From Changshengia sp963803165 (GTDB lineage Bacteria; Chloroflexota; Dormibacteria; Aeolococcales; Aeolococcaceae), in the NCBI GenBank assembly GCA_963803165.1, contig CAWDLK010000008.1, positions 62,001 to 126,000 of the forward strand: a DNA stretch of 64,000 bases, written 5' to 3'. The translations under genes were made by a program, and so were the position numbers. The notes beneath the pieces were generated by a model. The model ran no database searches. It was given only the letters and a program-made list of their open reading frames with translations, and was not told the DNA's origin. Position 1 is the stretch's first letter. The number at the start of each line of letters is the position of its first letter. Positions 53,963 to 62,078 of the stretch are shown here, in pieces.

Positions 53963-54028
53963 TCGCATGGGCACCTCGACGGCGGGAGCCGCCCGGCGAG
54001 ACCCGCGATGACGGAGGTGGCGACGCAG

Positions 54029-54622
54029 ATGGTCGACAGCATGGCGACACCAGCCACGGCACTGGCGGACCGCACCGGCGCGGCACTCACCGAGGAGGAC
54101 GTGCGGCGGATCGTGCGAGCCGAGATCGAGCGAGCCGGCGCCCGTGATCCCGGCACCCGGACGGCGACCATCATCGCCTCGAAGGGAACCCTCGACTTCG
54201 CCTACCCGCCGCTCATCCTGGCCACCACCGCCGCGGCGTCGGGGATGGAGACCTCGGTCTTCTTCACCTTCTACGGCCTCAACATCATCCACAAGGACTT
54301 CGAGCGGCTGCTCAAGGTGTCCCCGCTCGGCAACCCGGCGATGCCGATGCCGGTGACCATGCCCAACTTCGTCCTCGGCCTTCCCGGCATGGGCCCGATC
54401 GCCACCAAGATGATGAAGGCGAAGTTCCGGGGCAAGCACGTCGCCGGCATCCGTGAGCTGCTCGACACCTCACGCGAGCTCGGCGTCCGGCTGATCGCGT
54501 GCCAGATGACGATGGATGTCTTCGGCTATGGCCAGGACGACTTCATCGAGGGGGTCGAGTTCGCCGGAGCGGCGGCCTTCCTCGCCGAGGCCCGCAAGGC
54601 GCATCTCACCCTCTTCGTCTAG
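54029..54622 (+). CDS. DsrE/DsrF-like sulfurtransferase (DsrE3A type)
   Basis: 197 residues from ATG 54029, which has GGAGGTG (54013-54019) at good spacing; ATG 54008 lies before that site. The fold segments are ATIIASKGTLDFAYPPLILA, METSVFFTFYGLNIIHKD, and the putative active Cys in VRLIACQMTMDVFGY near the end, as in DsrE3A proteins that pass sulfane sulfur to TusA. It is the first gene of a run of ten, with short gaps or overlaps down to 62048. Confidence 0.85.
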   Translation: MVDSMATPATALADRTGAALTEEDVRRIVRAEIERAGARDPGTRTATIIASKGTLDFAYPPLILATTAAASGMETSVFFTFYGLNIIHKDFERLLKVSPLGNPAMPMPVTMPNFVLGLPGMGPIATKMMKAKFRGKHVAGIRELLDTSRELGVRLIACQMTMDVFGYGQDDFIEGVEFAGAAAFLAEARKAHLTLFV

Positions 54623-54667
54623 GCCGGATCGCCCCCGGCACCACCGAGTACGCACAGGAAGGTAGCC

Positions 54668-54919
54668 ATGCCTGAGACCGAGATCGAGGCGACCGTGACC
54701 GTCGATGCGCGGGGGCTGCTCTGTCCCATGCCCATCGTCAAGACCGCCAAGGCGATGAAGGGGCTCGCCCCCGGCGACGTGCTCAGGGTCATCGCCACCG
54801 ACCGGGGGTCGATCGCCGATATCCCGGCCTGGGCGGGGAGCACCGGCAACGAGATGGTGGAATGGCACGAGGACGGCGACACCTTCGTCTTCCTGGTGCG
54901 CAAGGGCGAGGGGGCCTGA
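54668..54919 (+). CDS. tusA: TusA-family sulfur carrier protein (copy 1)
   Basis: 83 residues. The TusA active-site motif is VDARGLLCPMPIVKTAKAMK with the persulfide-carrying Cys; VLRVIATDRGSIADIPAWA is the second hallmark. It carries sulfane sulfur between donors and acceptors. The gene is 4 nt from the next DsrE-like gene. Confidence 0.93.
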   Translation: MPETEIEATVTVDARGLLCPMPIVKTAKAMKGLAPGDVLRVIATDRGSIADIPAWAGSTGNEMVEWHEDGDTFVFLVRKGEGA

Positions 54920-54923
54920 TCCC

Positions 54924-55292
54924 ATGGCCGCGAACCAGAAGCTGGTGATCATGGTCACCCACGGCCCCGCCGAGCCGGAGCTGGCCTCGATCCCGTTCTC
55001 GATGGCGGGCGGCGCGCTGGCGTCGGACGTCGACGTGGTCATGGGCTTTCAGGCCGACGGCTGCCTGCTGATGAAGAAGGGGGTGGCCGAGACCGTGTCG
55101 GCACCCGGGTTCACGCCGCTCGGCGAGCTGCTGCCGACCATTCGCGAGCTGGGCGGGAAGATCCTGGTCTGCTCGCCCTGCTGGAAGAGCCGCGGTCTCA
55201 CCGAGGCCGACCTCGTGGACGGCGCGGAGATCGTCGCCGCCGGCAGGTTCGTGGCCGAGATCACGTCCGCCACCAACAGCCTCACCTACTGA
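54924..55292 (+). CDS. DsrE family protein (small)
   Basis: 122 residues. LVIMVTHGPAEPELASIPFS starts the DsrE fold; GFQADGCLLMKKGVAE and the active-Cys motif KILVCSPCWKSRGLTEADLV follow. Two cysteines in CSPC might form a redox pair. It is a second sulfur-transfer protein in the operon, perhaps the partner of one of the two TusA copies. Confidence 0.85.
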   Translation: MAANQKLVIMVTHGPAEPELASIPFSMAGGALASDVDVVMGFQADGCLLMKKGVAETVSAPGFTPLGELLPTIRELGGKILVCSPCWKSRGLTEADLVDGAEIVAAGRFVAEITSATNSLTY

Positions 55293-55304
55293 GAGGAGAT
55301 CCAG

Positions 55305-55571
55305 ATGTCGATGGTGCTGACCGAGGAAGACGTCGTCGGGCTGGGCGTTGCCCGGGTCGTGGACGCGCGCGGAACGGGTTGTCCGGGGCCGCTGCTCGAG
55401 GCCAAGAAGGCGATGGCCGGGGTGGCCGTCGGCGACGTGATCGAGCTGTGGTCGAGCGACCCGCAGACCAAGGCCGACGTGTCGGCCTGGGCCGGCAAGG
55501 TGGGCCACGGGTACCTCGGTGCCGTCGCCGCCGAGGGATACGACCGCGTCCTGATCCGCCGCGCCAAGTGA
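55305..55571 (+). CDS. tusA: TusA-family sulfur carrier protein (copy 2)
   Basis: 88 residues: VVDARGTGCPGPLLEAKKAM with the carrier Cys, then VIELWSSDPQTKADVSAWAG. It has CPGP instead of CPMP and ~30 percent identity to copy 1 by eye, so they are probably not recent duplicates and may contact different partners. AGGAGA precedes the start. Confidence 0.92.
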   Translation: MSMVLTEEDVVGLGVARVVDARGTGCPGPLLEAKKAMAGVAVGDVIELWSSDPQTKADVSAWAGKVGHGYLGAVAAEGYDRVLIRRAK

Positions 55572-55587
55572 GCCGAGGCGGGGCGGC

Positions 55588-56019
55588 GTGACGGTGCAGG
55601 CGGGTCTCACCGCGGTGGAGGGACCACCGGCGCGCTCTCCCCGCGTCCTGGTGTTCTCGACCAACGCGATCTCCGATCCCGGCATCGACCTGGCGGGCAG
55701 CTCGCATCTGCACTACTCCCCCGAGGTGGTCGTGATCAGCCTGCCCTGCACCAGCGGGGTGAGACCGGGCTGGATCCTCCACGCCCTGGAGCGGGGCTTC
55801 GACGGGGTGTTCATCGCCGCCGACGGCGAGGAGTGCGGCTTCCTCCCCGACTGCACCGCGCGCTCCTCGCGCATCGTGCAGGCGGCCCAGGCCCTGATGG
55901 CCGAGAGGCGGATCGACGGCCGCCGGGTGAAGATGGCCGCCATCTGCTCGGTGTGCGCCGAGCCGTTCGCCCGGCAGGTGCGCGGCTTCACCGAGTCGCT
56001 GGCGAGCCTCGAGGGATAG
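55588..56019 (+). CDS. MvhD/FrhD-like hydrogenase iron-sulfur subunit (delta subunit)
   Basis: 143 residues, GTG start. It follows the MvhD pattern: VVVISLPCTSGVRPGWILHA, then a GFDGVFIAADGEECGFLPDC segment and AAICSVCAEPFARQVRGF. In methanogens MvhD carries a [2Fe-2S] cluster and passes electrons from a hydrogenase or formate dehydrogenase to HdrA. Here no hydrogenase is present, so the donor or acceptor may be the GltD-type module of the next gene, 3 nt away. Confidence 0.78.
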   Translation: MTVQAGLTAVEGPPARSPRVLVFSTNAISDPGIDLAGSSHLHYSPEVVVISLPCTSGVRPGWILHALERGFDGVFIAADGEECGFLPDCTARSSRIVQAAQALMAERRIDGRRVKMAAICSVCAEPFARQVRGFTESLASLEG

Positions 56020-56022
56020 CCG

Positions 56023-58731
56023 GTGATGCAGCCATCGACGGCCTACGACGCGCTGGTCATCGGCAGCGGGATCGGTGGCATGGAGGCCGCCGTCAAGCTC
56101 GGTGACATGGGCTACCGGGTGCTGGTGGTCGAGAAGGAGCCGTCCATCGGGGGGAAGATGATCCTGCTCAGCAAGGTCTTCCCCACGCTGGACTGCGCCA
56201 GCTGCATCTCGACGCCCAAGATGGCGGCGACCGCCCATCACCCAAAGGTGCGCGTGCTCACCCAGTCCGAGGTGACCCGCGTTCGCGGCGACGGGGACGG
56301 TGGCTTCCGGGCCACCGTGCGCCGCGCGGCGCGCTTCGTCGACGAGCAGCTCTGCACCGGCTGCCGGCTCTGTGAGATGGCGTGCACGGTGGCCGTCCCC
56401 GACCAGTTCAACGGCGAGATGGTCTCGCGCCGGGCCGCCTACATCCCGTTCCCCCAGGCGATACCGCAGAAGGCCCTGATCGAGCGTGCCGGCAGCTCCC
56501 CCTGCAGCTTCGCCTGCCCGGCCGGGGTCAAGGCCCACGGTTACGTGTCCCTGGTGCGGAGCGGACGCGATGAGGCCGCCTTCGCCCTGGTCGCCGAGAC
56601 CACTCCCCTGGTCGGGACCCTCGGCCGCGCCTGCTACGCGCCCTGCGAGGCGGAGTGCACCCGGGGCAGCCTGGAGGGGGCGGTGTCGATCCGCCGCCTC
56701 AAGCGGTTCGTCGCCGACGCCCACTACGCGCTGCCCGAGCCGCCTCCCCCCGAGCGGCCCGCTCCGAACGGGAAGCGGGTGGGCATCGTCGGCTCCGGCC
56801 CCGCCGGGCTCACCGCCGCGTGGCAGCTGGCCCGCGGGGGGTACGCGGTCACGGTCTTCGAGTCGGCCTCCCAGGCGGGAGGTGCGCCGCGGCTCTCCAT
56901 CCCCGGCTACCGCCTGCCCGTCGAGGTGGTGGAGCGAGACATCCGGAACGTGACCGACCTCGGGGTCCGGATCGTCACCGGGACCCGGATCGACGACCTC
57001 GCGGCGCTGCGAGCCCAGGGCTTCGACGCCGTGCTGGTCGCCACCGGCACGCCCCGTCCGGCGCGCCTGCGGGTACCGGGGGAGGACACCCTGCACGGCG
57101 TCCGCCCGGCGCTGGACTTCCTGCGCGATATCCGCCTCGACCGTCCCCCGGAGCTGAGCGGCCGGGCCGTGGCGGTGATCGGCGGCGGCAACGTGGCCAT
57201 CGACGCCGCCCGCAGCGCGCGCCGCCTCGGCGCCTCGGACGTGCACCTCGTCTGCCTCGAGCAGCGGAGCGAGATGCCCGCCTACGCCTGGGAGGTCGAC
57301 GAGGCCCTGGCCGAGGGCGTGCAGCTCCACGACGGATGGGGGATCGCCGGGTTCACCGGCGGGCCCGGCGTTGCGACGGTGAAGCTCAAGCGCTGCGTCT
57401 CCGTGTTCGATGCCGACCATCGCTTCAGCCCCCGCTACGACGAGTCGACCAGCGCCGCGATCGACTGCCGGCTGGCCATCGTCGCGGTCGGAATGGGCGC
57501 CGACACCGCCGCCTTCCCCGCCCTGGCACCGGAGGGAGCCCGTTCGCTGCCGGTGGACCCGGCCACCCAGGTGACCGCCCTCCCCGGGGTGTTCGCCGCC
57601 GGCGACGCGGTCACCGGCCCGACCACTATCGCCGAGGCGGTCGGCCAGGGCCGCCGCGCGGCTTTCATGATCGACCGCTGGCTCCGGGACCTCCCCCTCA
57701 CCGGCTTCGACGAGCCGCTGCCCAGGGTCAGCGGCGCCGCGGTGCTGGCCCGCCAGGGCAGCCACAGCCGCCGTGAGCCGCTCGCCGTCGCGGCGCAGCT
57801 GACCGCGAAGCCCACCGGCTTCGCCGAGGTCGAGCCCGCGCTCGGCGAGGAGGAGGCCCGCGAGGCCGCCGCCCGCTGCCTGGACTGCGGGGTGTGCTCG
57901 GAGTGCCATGAGTGCCTCGCCGCCTGCCCGGCGGCGGCGATCGACCTGGCCATGCGGCCCGAGGAGATCGAGGTCGAGGCCGGCGCCGTGATCGTCGCCA
58001 CCGGGTACCGGCTCTTCCCCGCCGACCTCAAGCCGGAGTACGGGTACGGCCGCTTCAAGAACGTGATCACCGGGACCCAGATGGAGCGGCTGCTGGCGCC
58101 GACCCGTCCCTACAACACCGTGCTGCGCCCCGGTGACGGGAAGGTCCCCGACCGGATCGCCTACGTGATGTGCACGGGATCGCGCGACCAGACGGTGGGC
58201 AACCCGCTGTGCTCGAAGTTCTGCTGCATGTACTCGCTCAAGCAGAACCAGCTGATCATGGGGGCGCTGCCGCTCGCCGACGTGACCGTCCACTACATCG
58301 ACATCCGCGCAGCCGGCAAGGGCTACGACGAGTTCTACGAGCAGGCAAGGGGGATGGGCACCAGCTTCGTGAAGGGCCGCGTCGCCGGCATCGCGGAGCG
58401 GCCCAATGGCGATCTGGTGCTGCGCTACGAGGACATCGAGCACGGCGGCACGATCACCGAGGCCGAGTACGACCTGGTGGTCCTGGCGGTGGGGGTGCGG
58501 CCCAACCCGGAGGCGGCCGAGCCGTTCGCGCGCGGTGAGCTGGTCCTGGACGACCACGGCTACGTGGCCGAGGTCGACGAGGACCTGAACCCGGCCGCCA
58601 CCGCGATCCCCGGCGTCTTCGTGGCCGGGACCGCATCCGGGCCGCGGGACATCCCCGAGTCGATCCTCCATGCCGGGGCGGCGGTCGCCCAGGCGGCCGC
58701 CCATCTCGAGCACCGGAGGGGGCTCCGATGA
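56023..58731 (+). CDS. HdrA-like flavoprotein with inserted GltD-type NAD(P)H:flavin module
   Basis: 902 residues, GTG 56023 or ATG 56026. The HdrA part begins with DALVIGSGIGGMEAAVKLGD and the Cys loop LDCASCISTPKMA, with a [4Fe-4S] motif CTGCRLCEMAC near 110. A GltD module follows (~155-575): SPCSFACPAG and CYAPCEAECTRG clusters, FAD site VGIVGSGPAGLTAAWQLARG, and NADPH site AVIGGGNVAIDAARSARRLG. HdrA resumes with CLDCGVCSECHECLAACP near 620 and CTGSRDQTVGNPLCSKFCC. The fusion suggests direct electron exchange between NAD(P)H and the Hdr flavin. It overlaps the next gene (ATGA). Confidence 0.9.
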   Translation: MMQPSTAYDALVIGSGIGGMEAAVKLGDMGYRVLVVEKEPSIGGKMILLSKVFPTLDCASCISTPKMAATAHHPKVRVLTQSEVTRVRGDGDGGFRATVRRAARFVDEQLCTGCRLCEMACTVAVPDQFNGEMVSRRAAYIPFPQAIPQKALIERAGSSPCSFACPAGVKAHGYVSLVRSGRDEAAFALVAETTPLVGTLGRACYAPCEAECTRGSLEGAVSIRRLKRFVADAHYALPEPPPPERPAPNGKRVGIVGSGPAGLTAAWQLARGGYAVTVFESASQAGGAPRLSIPGYRLPVEVVERDIRNVTDLGVRIVTGTRIDDLAALRAQGFDAVLVATGTPRPARLRVPGEDTLHGVRPALDFLRDIRLDRPPELSGRAVAVIGGGNVAIDAARSARRLGASDVHLVCLEQRSEMPAYAWEVDEALAEGVQLHDGWGIAGFTGGPGVATVKLKRCVSVFDADHRFSPRYDESTSAAIDCRLAIVAVGMGADTAAFPALAPEGARSLPVDPATQVTALPGVFAAGDAVTGPTTIAEAVGQGRRAAFMIDRWLRDLPLTGFDEPLPRVSGAAVLARQGSHSRREPLAVAAQLTAKPTGFAEVEPALGEEEAREAAARCLDCGVCSECHECLAACPAAAIDLAMRPEEIEVEAGAVIVATGYRLFPADLKPEYGYGRFKNVITGTQMERLLAPTRPYNTVLRPGDGKVPDRIAYVMCTGSRDQTVGNPLCSKFCCMYSLKQNQLIMGALPLADVTVHYIDIRAAGKGYDEFYEQARGMGTSFVKGRVAGIAERPNGDLVLRYEDIEHGGTITEAEYDLVVLAVGVRPNPEAAEPFARGELVLDDHGYVAEVDEDLNPAATAIPGVFVAGTASGPRDIPESILHAGAAVAQAAAHLEHRRGLR

Positions 58732-60506
58732 CCGCCGGCGAGCGCCCTGCGGATGAGGCCGTGCCCGGTCCGCGCCGCCGGCTCGGTGTCTACGTCTGCC
58801 AGTGCGGTGGCAACATCTCCGACCATGTCGATGTCGCGCGGGTGGTCGCGGCGGTCGCCGGAGAGGCGGACGTGGTGGTGGCCCGTGACGCCATGTTCAC
58901 CTGCTCGGACGCCACCCAGCAGGAGATCGCGGCCGACATCGCCGCCCAGGGCCTCGACGGCCTGGTGGTCGCCTCGTGCTCGCCCAAGCTGCACACCTTC
59001 ACCTTCCGCTCCGTCGCCCGGCGTGCGGGGCTCAACCCCTACCGCTACACCCAGGTCAACCTCCGCGAGCAGTGCTCGTGGACGCACACCGACGATCCCG
59101 AGGGGGCCACCCGGAAGGCGATCCGCCTGGTCCGCGCGGGCATCGCTCGGACCCGCCTCACCGAGGCGCTGGAGCCGACCACGGTGGAGACCGTCCCCCG
59201 CGTGCTGGTGGTGGGAGGGGGCGTGGCCGGGATGCGCGCGGCGATCGGCCTGGCCGAGGTCGGGCTGGGCGTCGTCCTCCTCGAGCGCGAGCCGCGGCTG
59301 GGCGGCCGGGTGGCCGGTCTGGGGGCCACGTTCCCCCACGGCACCAGCGGCACGAGCCTGGTGGCCCGGCTGGCCGCCGAGATCGAGCGCCAGCCCTCGA
59401 TCACCGTCCTCACCGAGGCCGAGGTGGTCTCCAAGTCGGGCACCTACGGCGACTACCGGGTGGCCGTCTCCGCCCGCGGGGAGACCGCCACGCTGCGGGT
59501 CGGGCAGATCATCGTGGCGACCGGGTTCGACAGCTACGAACCGGAGGCCGGGGAGCTCGGCTACGGCATTCCGGGGGTGCTCACCCTTCCCGAGTTCCGC
59601 CGGCTCGTCGACGGCTCCCACGGTCCGCTCACCCACCGGGGCCGGGCGGTGCGGGGCATCGCCTACATCTACTGCGTGGGCAGCCGCGGCGGCGACCGGC
59701 CGTCCTGCTCTCGCTTCTGCTGCACCGCCGCCGTGCACGCCTCGCTGCTCGCCGCCGAGCGGGACCCTGAGATCCACCAGTACCACCTCTACCGCGACCT
59801 CCGCACCTACGGCAAGCACGAGGCCATGCTCACCGAGTCCCGCGCGAAAGGCTCCCTCTACCTGCGCTTCCCGGACGACGAGCCGCCGCGGGTGAGCCGT
59901 GACGGAGACCGTTTTCACGTGGACGTCCGCGACCTGCTGACGGCGGGCGAGGAGCTGGGCATCGATGTCGACCTCGTCGTCCTCGTGACCGGCGCCGTCC
60001 CCCGCCGTGATCCCGGCCTGGTCGCGGCCCTCCGGCTCCCGGTGGGCCGGGACGGGTTCTTCAACGAGATCCACCCCAAGCTGCGGCCGGTGGAGACCGT
60101 GGTCGACGGGGTGATGATAGCGGGGGCGTGCCAGGGACCCAAGACCGTGGCGGAGAGCGTCGCCTCCGGGCTCGCCGCCGTCACCCAGGCGGCGGCGGTC
60201 CTCAAGCGAGGGGTCGCCGAGCTCGATCCGCAGGTGGCCGAGGTCAACACCTCCGCGTGCACCGGCTGCGGGGCCTGCGTCGATGCCTGCCCGTTCGCGG
60301 CCATCGTCCTGGAGGCAGATGCCGGCGCCGGGGCGGCGCCGGACACGGGCGGGGCGAGGATGGTGGCACGCATCGACGCCACCGGCTGCAAGGGCTGCGG
60401 CGGCTGCGCTCCGGTGTGTCCCGAGAACGCCATCGACCTGCGCGGCTACACGGACGCCCAGGTGCGGGCGATGATCGACGGGCTGCTCGCCCCGGTGCCG
60501 GCGTGA
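58728..60506 (+). CDS. hdrA: HdrA, heterodisulfide reductase-like flavin subunit
   Basis: 592 residues. The classical HdrA order is YVCQCGGNISDHVDVARVV at the N terminus, SCSPKLHTFTFRSVARRAGL, the conserved YTQVNLREQCSWTHTDDPE, the FAD site VLVVGGGVAGMRAAIGLAEV, YCVGSRGGDRPSCSRFCCTA, and two C-terminal ferredoxin clusters (CTGCGACVDACPF and CKGCGGCAPVCPE). This is the soluble bifurcating-type subunit in methanogens and many bacteria. It is coupled to both neighbours by 4-nt overlaps. Confidence 0.95.
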   Translation: MTAGERPADEAVPGPRRRLGVYVCQCGGNISDHVDVARVVAAVAGEADVVVARDAMFTCSDATQQEIAADIAAQGLDGLVVASCSPKLHTFTFRSVARRAGLNPYRYTQVNLREQCSWTHTDDPEGATRKAIRLVRAGIARTRLTEALEPTTVETVPRVLVVGGGVAGMRAAIGLAEVGLGVVLLEREPRLGGRVAGLGATFPHGTSGTSLVARLAAEIERQPSITVLTEAEVVSKSGTYGDYRVAVSARGETATLRVGQIIVATGFDSYEPEAGELGYGIPGVLTLPEFRRLVDGSHGPLTHRGRAVRGIAYIYCVGSRGGDRPSCSRFCCTAAVHASLLAAERDPEIHQYHLYRDLRTYGKHEAMLTESRAKGSLYLRFPDDEPPRVSRDGDRFHVDVRDLLTAGEELGIDVDLVVLVTGAVPRRDPGLVAALRLPVGRDGFFNEIHPKLRPVETVVDGVMIAGACQGPKTVAESVASGLAAVTQAAAVLKRGVAELDPQVAEVNTSACTGCGACVDACPFAAIVLEADAGAGAAPDTGGARMVARIDATGCKGCGGCAPVCPENAIDLRGYTDAQVRAMIDGLLAPVPA

Positions 60507-60739
60507 GCCGCGACATCCGCGAGGTGGTGCGCGACGAGCCGGCGGTCCGCGCCCGGCTGGTGGAGGTGCTGCGCCTCCACGGCCCGCTCACGGTGCCCGA
60601 GGCGGCCGCGCGCATGGGCTGGCCGGAGGACGAGGTGATGGTCTGGATCATGGGCCTGCGCAAGTACGGTCTGGTCGCCGAGGAGAAGGCGGAGAGCGGT
60701 GCCGACCACTTCCGCTATGCGGCGGTGGAGCAGCCGTGA
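60503..60739 (+). CDS. Small winged-helix-like protein of the Hdr operon
   Basis: 78 residues, GTG start overlapping hdrA (GTGA) and its end overlapping hdrC (GTGA-type). It reads as a wHTH: VLRLHGPLTVPEAAARMGWP, DEVMVWIMGLRKYGLV, then a wing EEKAESGADHFRYAAV. Such small proteins lie beside hdrC in some archaeal and bacterial clusters. It may be structural rather than DNA-binding. The fold is inferred by eye. Confidence 0.75.
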   Translation: MSRDIREVVRDEPAVRARLVEVLRLHGPLTVPEAAARMGWPEDEVMVWIMGLRKYGLVAEEKAESGADHFRYAAVEQP

Positions 60740-61035
60740 GCGCGCTGGTCGGCTCGGCGCGGCTCGGCGCCCTCACCGCCGCTGACGGGTTCGACGCCCA
60801 GGCCTGCATGAACTGCGGGGTGTGCACCGCGGTCTGCCCGCTGGGCATGACCCTGCTGCCTCGGCTGCTGTTCCGCTACGTCGTGCTCGGCCTCGACGAG
60901 CGCGTCGCGGACTCGAAGGACGCGATCTTCTCGTGCCTGCTCTGCAGGGCGTGCGAGGCGAGCTGCCCGGCCGGCGTGCACATCACCGAGAACGTGCGCC
61001 TGCTGCGCCACTGGCTGCTCCGGGAGGCGGGCTGA
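60736..61035 (+). CDS. hdrC: HdrC, ferredoxin-like subunit
   Basis: 99 residues with two [4Fe-4S] motifs (ACMNCGVCTAVCPL and SCLLCRACEASCPAG). The length and ending (HITENVRLLRHWLLREAG) fit soluble HdrC. It passes electrons between HdrA and HdrB. Its stop overlaps hdrB by one base (TGATG). Confidence 0.93.
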   Translation: MSALVGSARLGALTAADGFDAQACMNCGVCTAVCPLGMTLLPRLLFRYVVLGLDERVADSKDAIFSCLLCRACEASCPAGVHITENVRLLRHWLLREAG

Positions 61036-62048
61036 TGCCATTGCCCATCCCCGACGTGGTGGGGATCCTCTCCGACAACCTGCGCCGGCGCGGCTCGGTG
61101 CTCCCCATCCCGGCTCGCCGGGCCACCCGCTGGGCTCGGGATCTCGGCATCCCCCGAGGTGGCGAGACCGTCCTCTACACCGGGCAGATGTACCAGCTGA
61201 TCCCCTACATCGAGAGGCTGGTCCGCCTGGAGCAGCGGCTCGGCGACTCGCCGCTCGCCCGGCTGAGCGGCGTCGCACGGCGGGCCAACCGTCTGGTCAA
61301 CGGGGTCGGCCTGGTGGCCCGCCCGTCGGCGGCCGAGCGCCGGGAGTACGATCGCGTCCCCGCCAACGTGGCGCGGCTGCTGACCCGCGCCGGGGTGGCC
61401 TTCGGCTACCTCTACGAGGACGACCTCTACAGCGGAGCGCTGACCCACGACCTGGGTGCCGACGAGGCCGTCGCCGCTCACGCTCGCCGCGTCGCCGACG
61501 TCTTCCGGCGCCGCGGCGTCCGCGAGGTGATCACCATCGACCCGCATACCACCACGATGCTGCGCACCGTCTTTCCGCGGCTCGTCGAGGGCTACACGGT
61601 GCGGGTGCGGAGCTACCTGGAGGTGCTCGCCGAGCGCGGCCTGCCCGTGTCCACCCCTCTCGAGGGCGAGGTCGCCATCCACGACTCGTGCGTCTACGCG
61701 CGCTACGAGGGGGTGATCGAGGAGCCGCGCCAGCTGCTCACCGCCGCCGGGCTGAGCGTGCGCGAGCCGGAGCATACGCGCGCCCGCACCTGGTGCTGCG
61801 GCGGTCCGGCGGAGTCCCTCTTCCCCGCCACCGCCCTGGCGGTCGCCGGCGGGCGGGTGGAGCAGCTCCGGGCCGCGGCCCCCGACTGCGTCACCATGTG
61901 CCCGATCTGCCTGGTGAACCTGGGCAAGGCCGCGGCCGGGCGGATCCGGATCCGGGACATCTCGGACCGCCTCGTGGCCGCGACCGGCCCGGCGGGCGAC
62001 GGGGTTGGCGAGCCCCGCCTCGGCGCCCCTCTCGCCACCCGTTTGTGA
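61035..62048 (+). CDS. hdrB: HdrB/HdrD-like CCG-domain subunit with one intact CCG motif
   Basis: 337 residues. The C-terminal CCG domain is complete: IHDSCVYARYEG, WCCGGPAESLFP, MCPICLVNLGKAA. The N-terminal half keeps the fold pattern (VLYTGQMYQLIPYIERLVRL, ITIDPHTTTMLRTVFPRLVE) but lacks the cysteines of the first CCG motif. Typical HdrB has two CCG motifs binding noncubane [4Fe-4S] clusters that cleave disulfides. Loss of one implies one cluster and perhaps a different substrate. It is the last gene of the coupled run. Confidence 0.9.
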   Translation: MPLPIPDVVGILSDNLRRRGSVLPIPARRATRWARDLGIPRGGETVLYTGQMYQLIPYIERLVRLEQRLGDSPLARLSGVARRANRLVNGVGLVARPSAAERREYDRVPANVARLLTRAGVAFGYLYEDDLYSGALTHDLGADEAVAAHARRVADVFRRRGVREVITIDPHTTTMLRTVFPRLVEGYTVRVRSYLEVLAERGLPVSTPLEGEVAIHDSCVYARYEGVIEEPRQLLTAAGLSVREPEHTRARTWCCGGPAESLFPATALAVAGGRVEQLRAAAPDCVTMCPICLVNLGKAAAGRIRIRDISDRLVAATGPAGDGVGEPRLGAPLATRL

Positions 62049-62078
62049 CCTCCGCGGAGGCCGCTGCCGAGGCGGCTG

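Noticed and set aside
54008..54028. Alternative upstream ATG of the DsrE3-like gene
   Set aside because: The strong GGAGGTG ribosome site lies after it and fits ATG 54029 better, though 54008 cannot be excluded.
55282..58713. 1143-codon minus-strand open frame opposite the Hdr genes
   Set aside because: Shadow of the real HdrA-GltD and MvhD-like genes; no start signal or recognisable domain.
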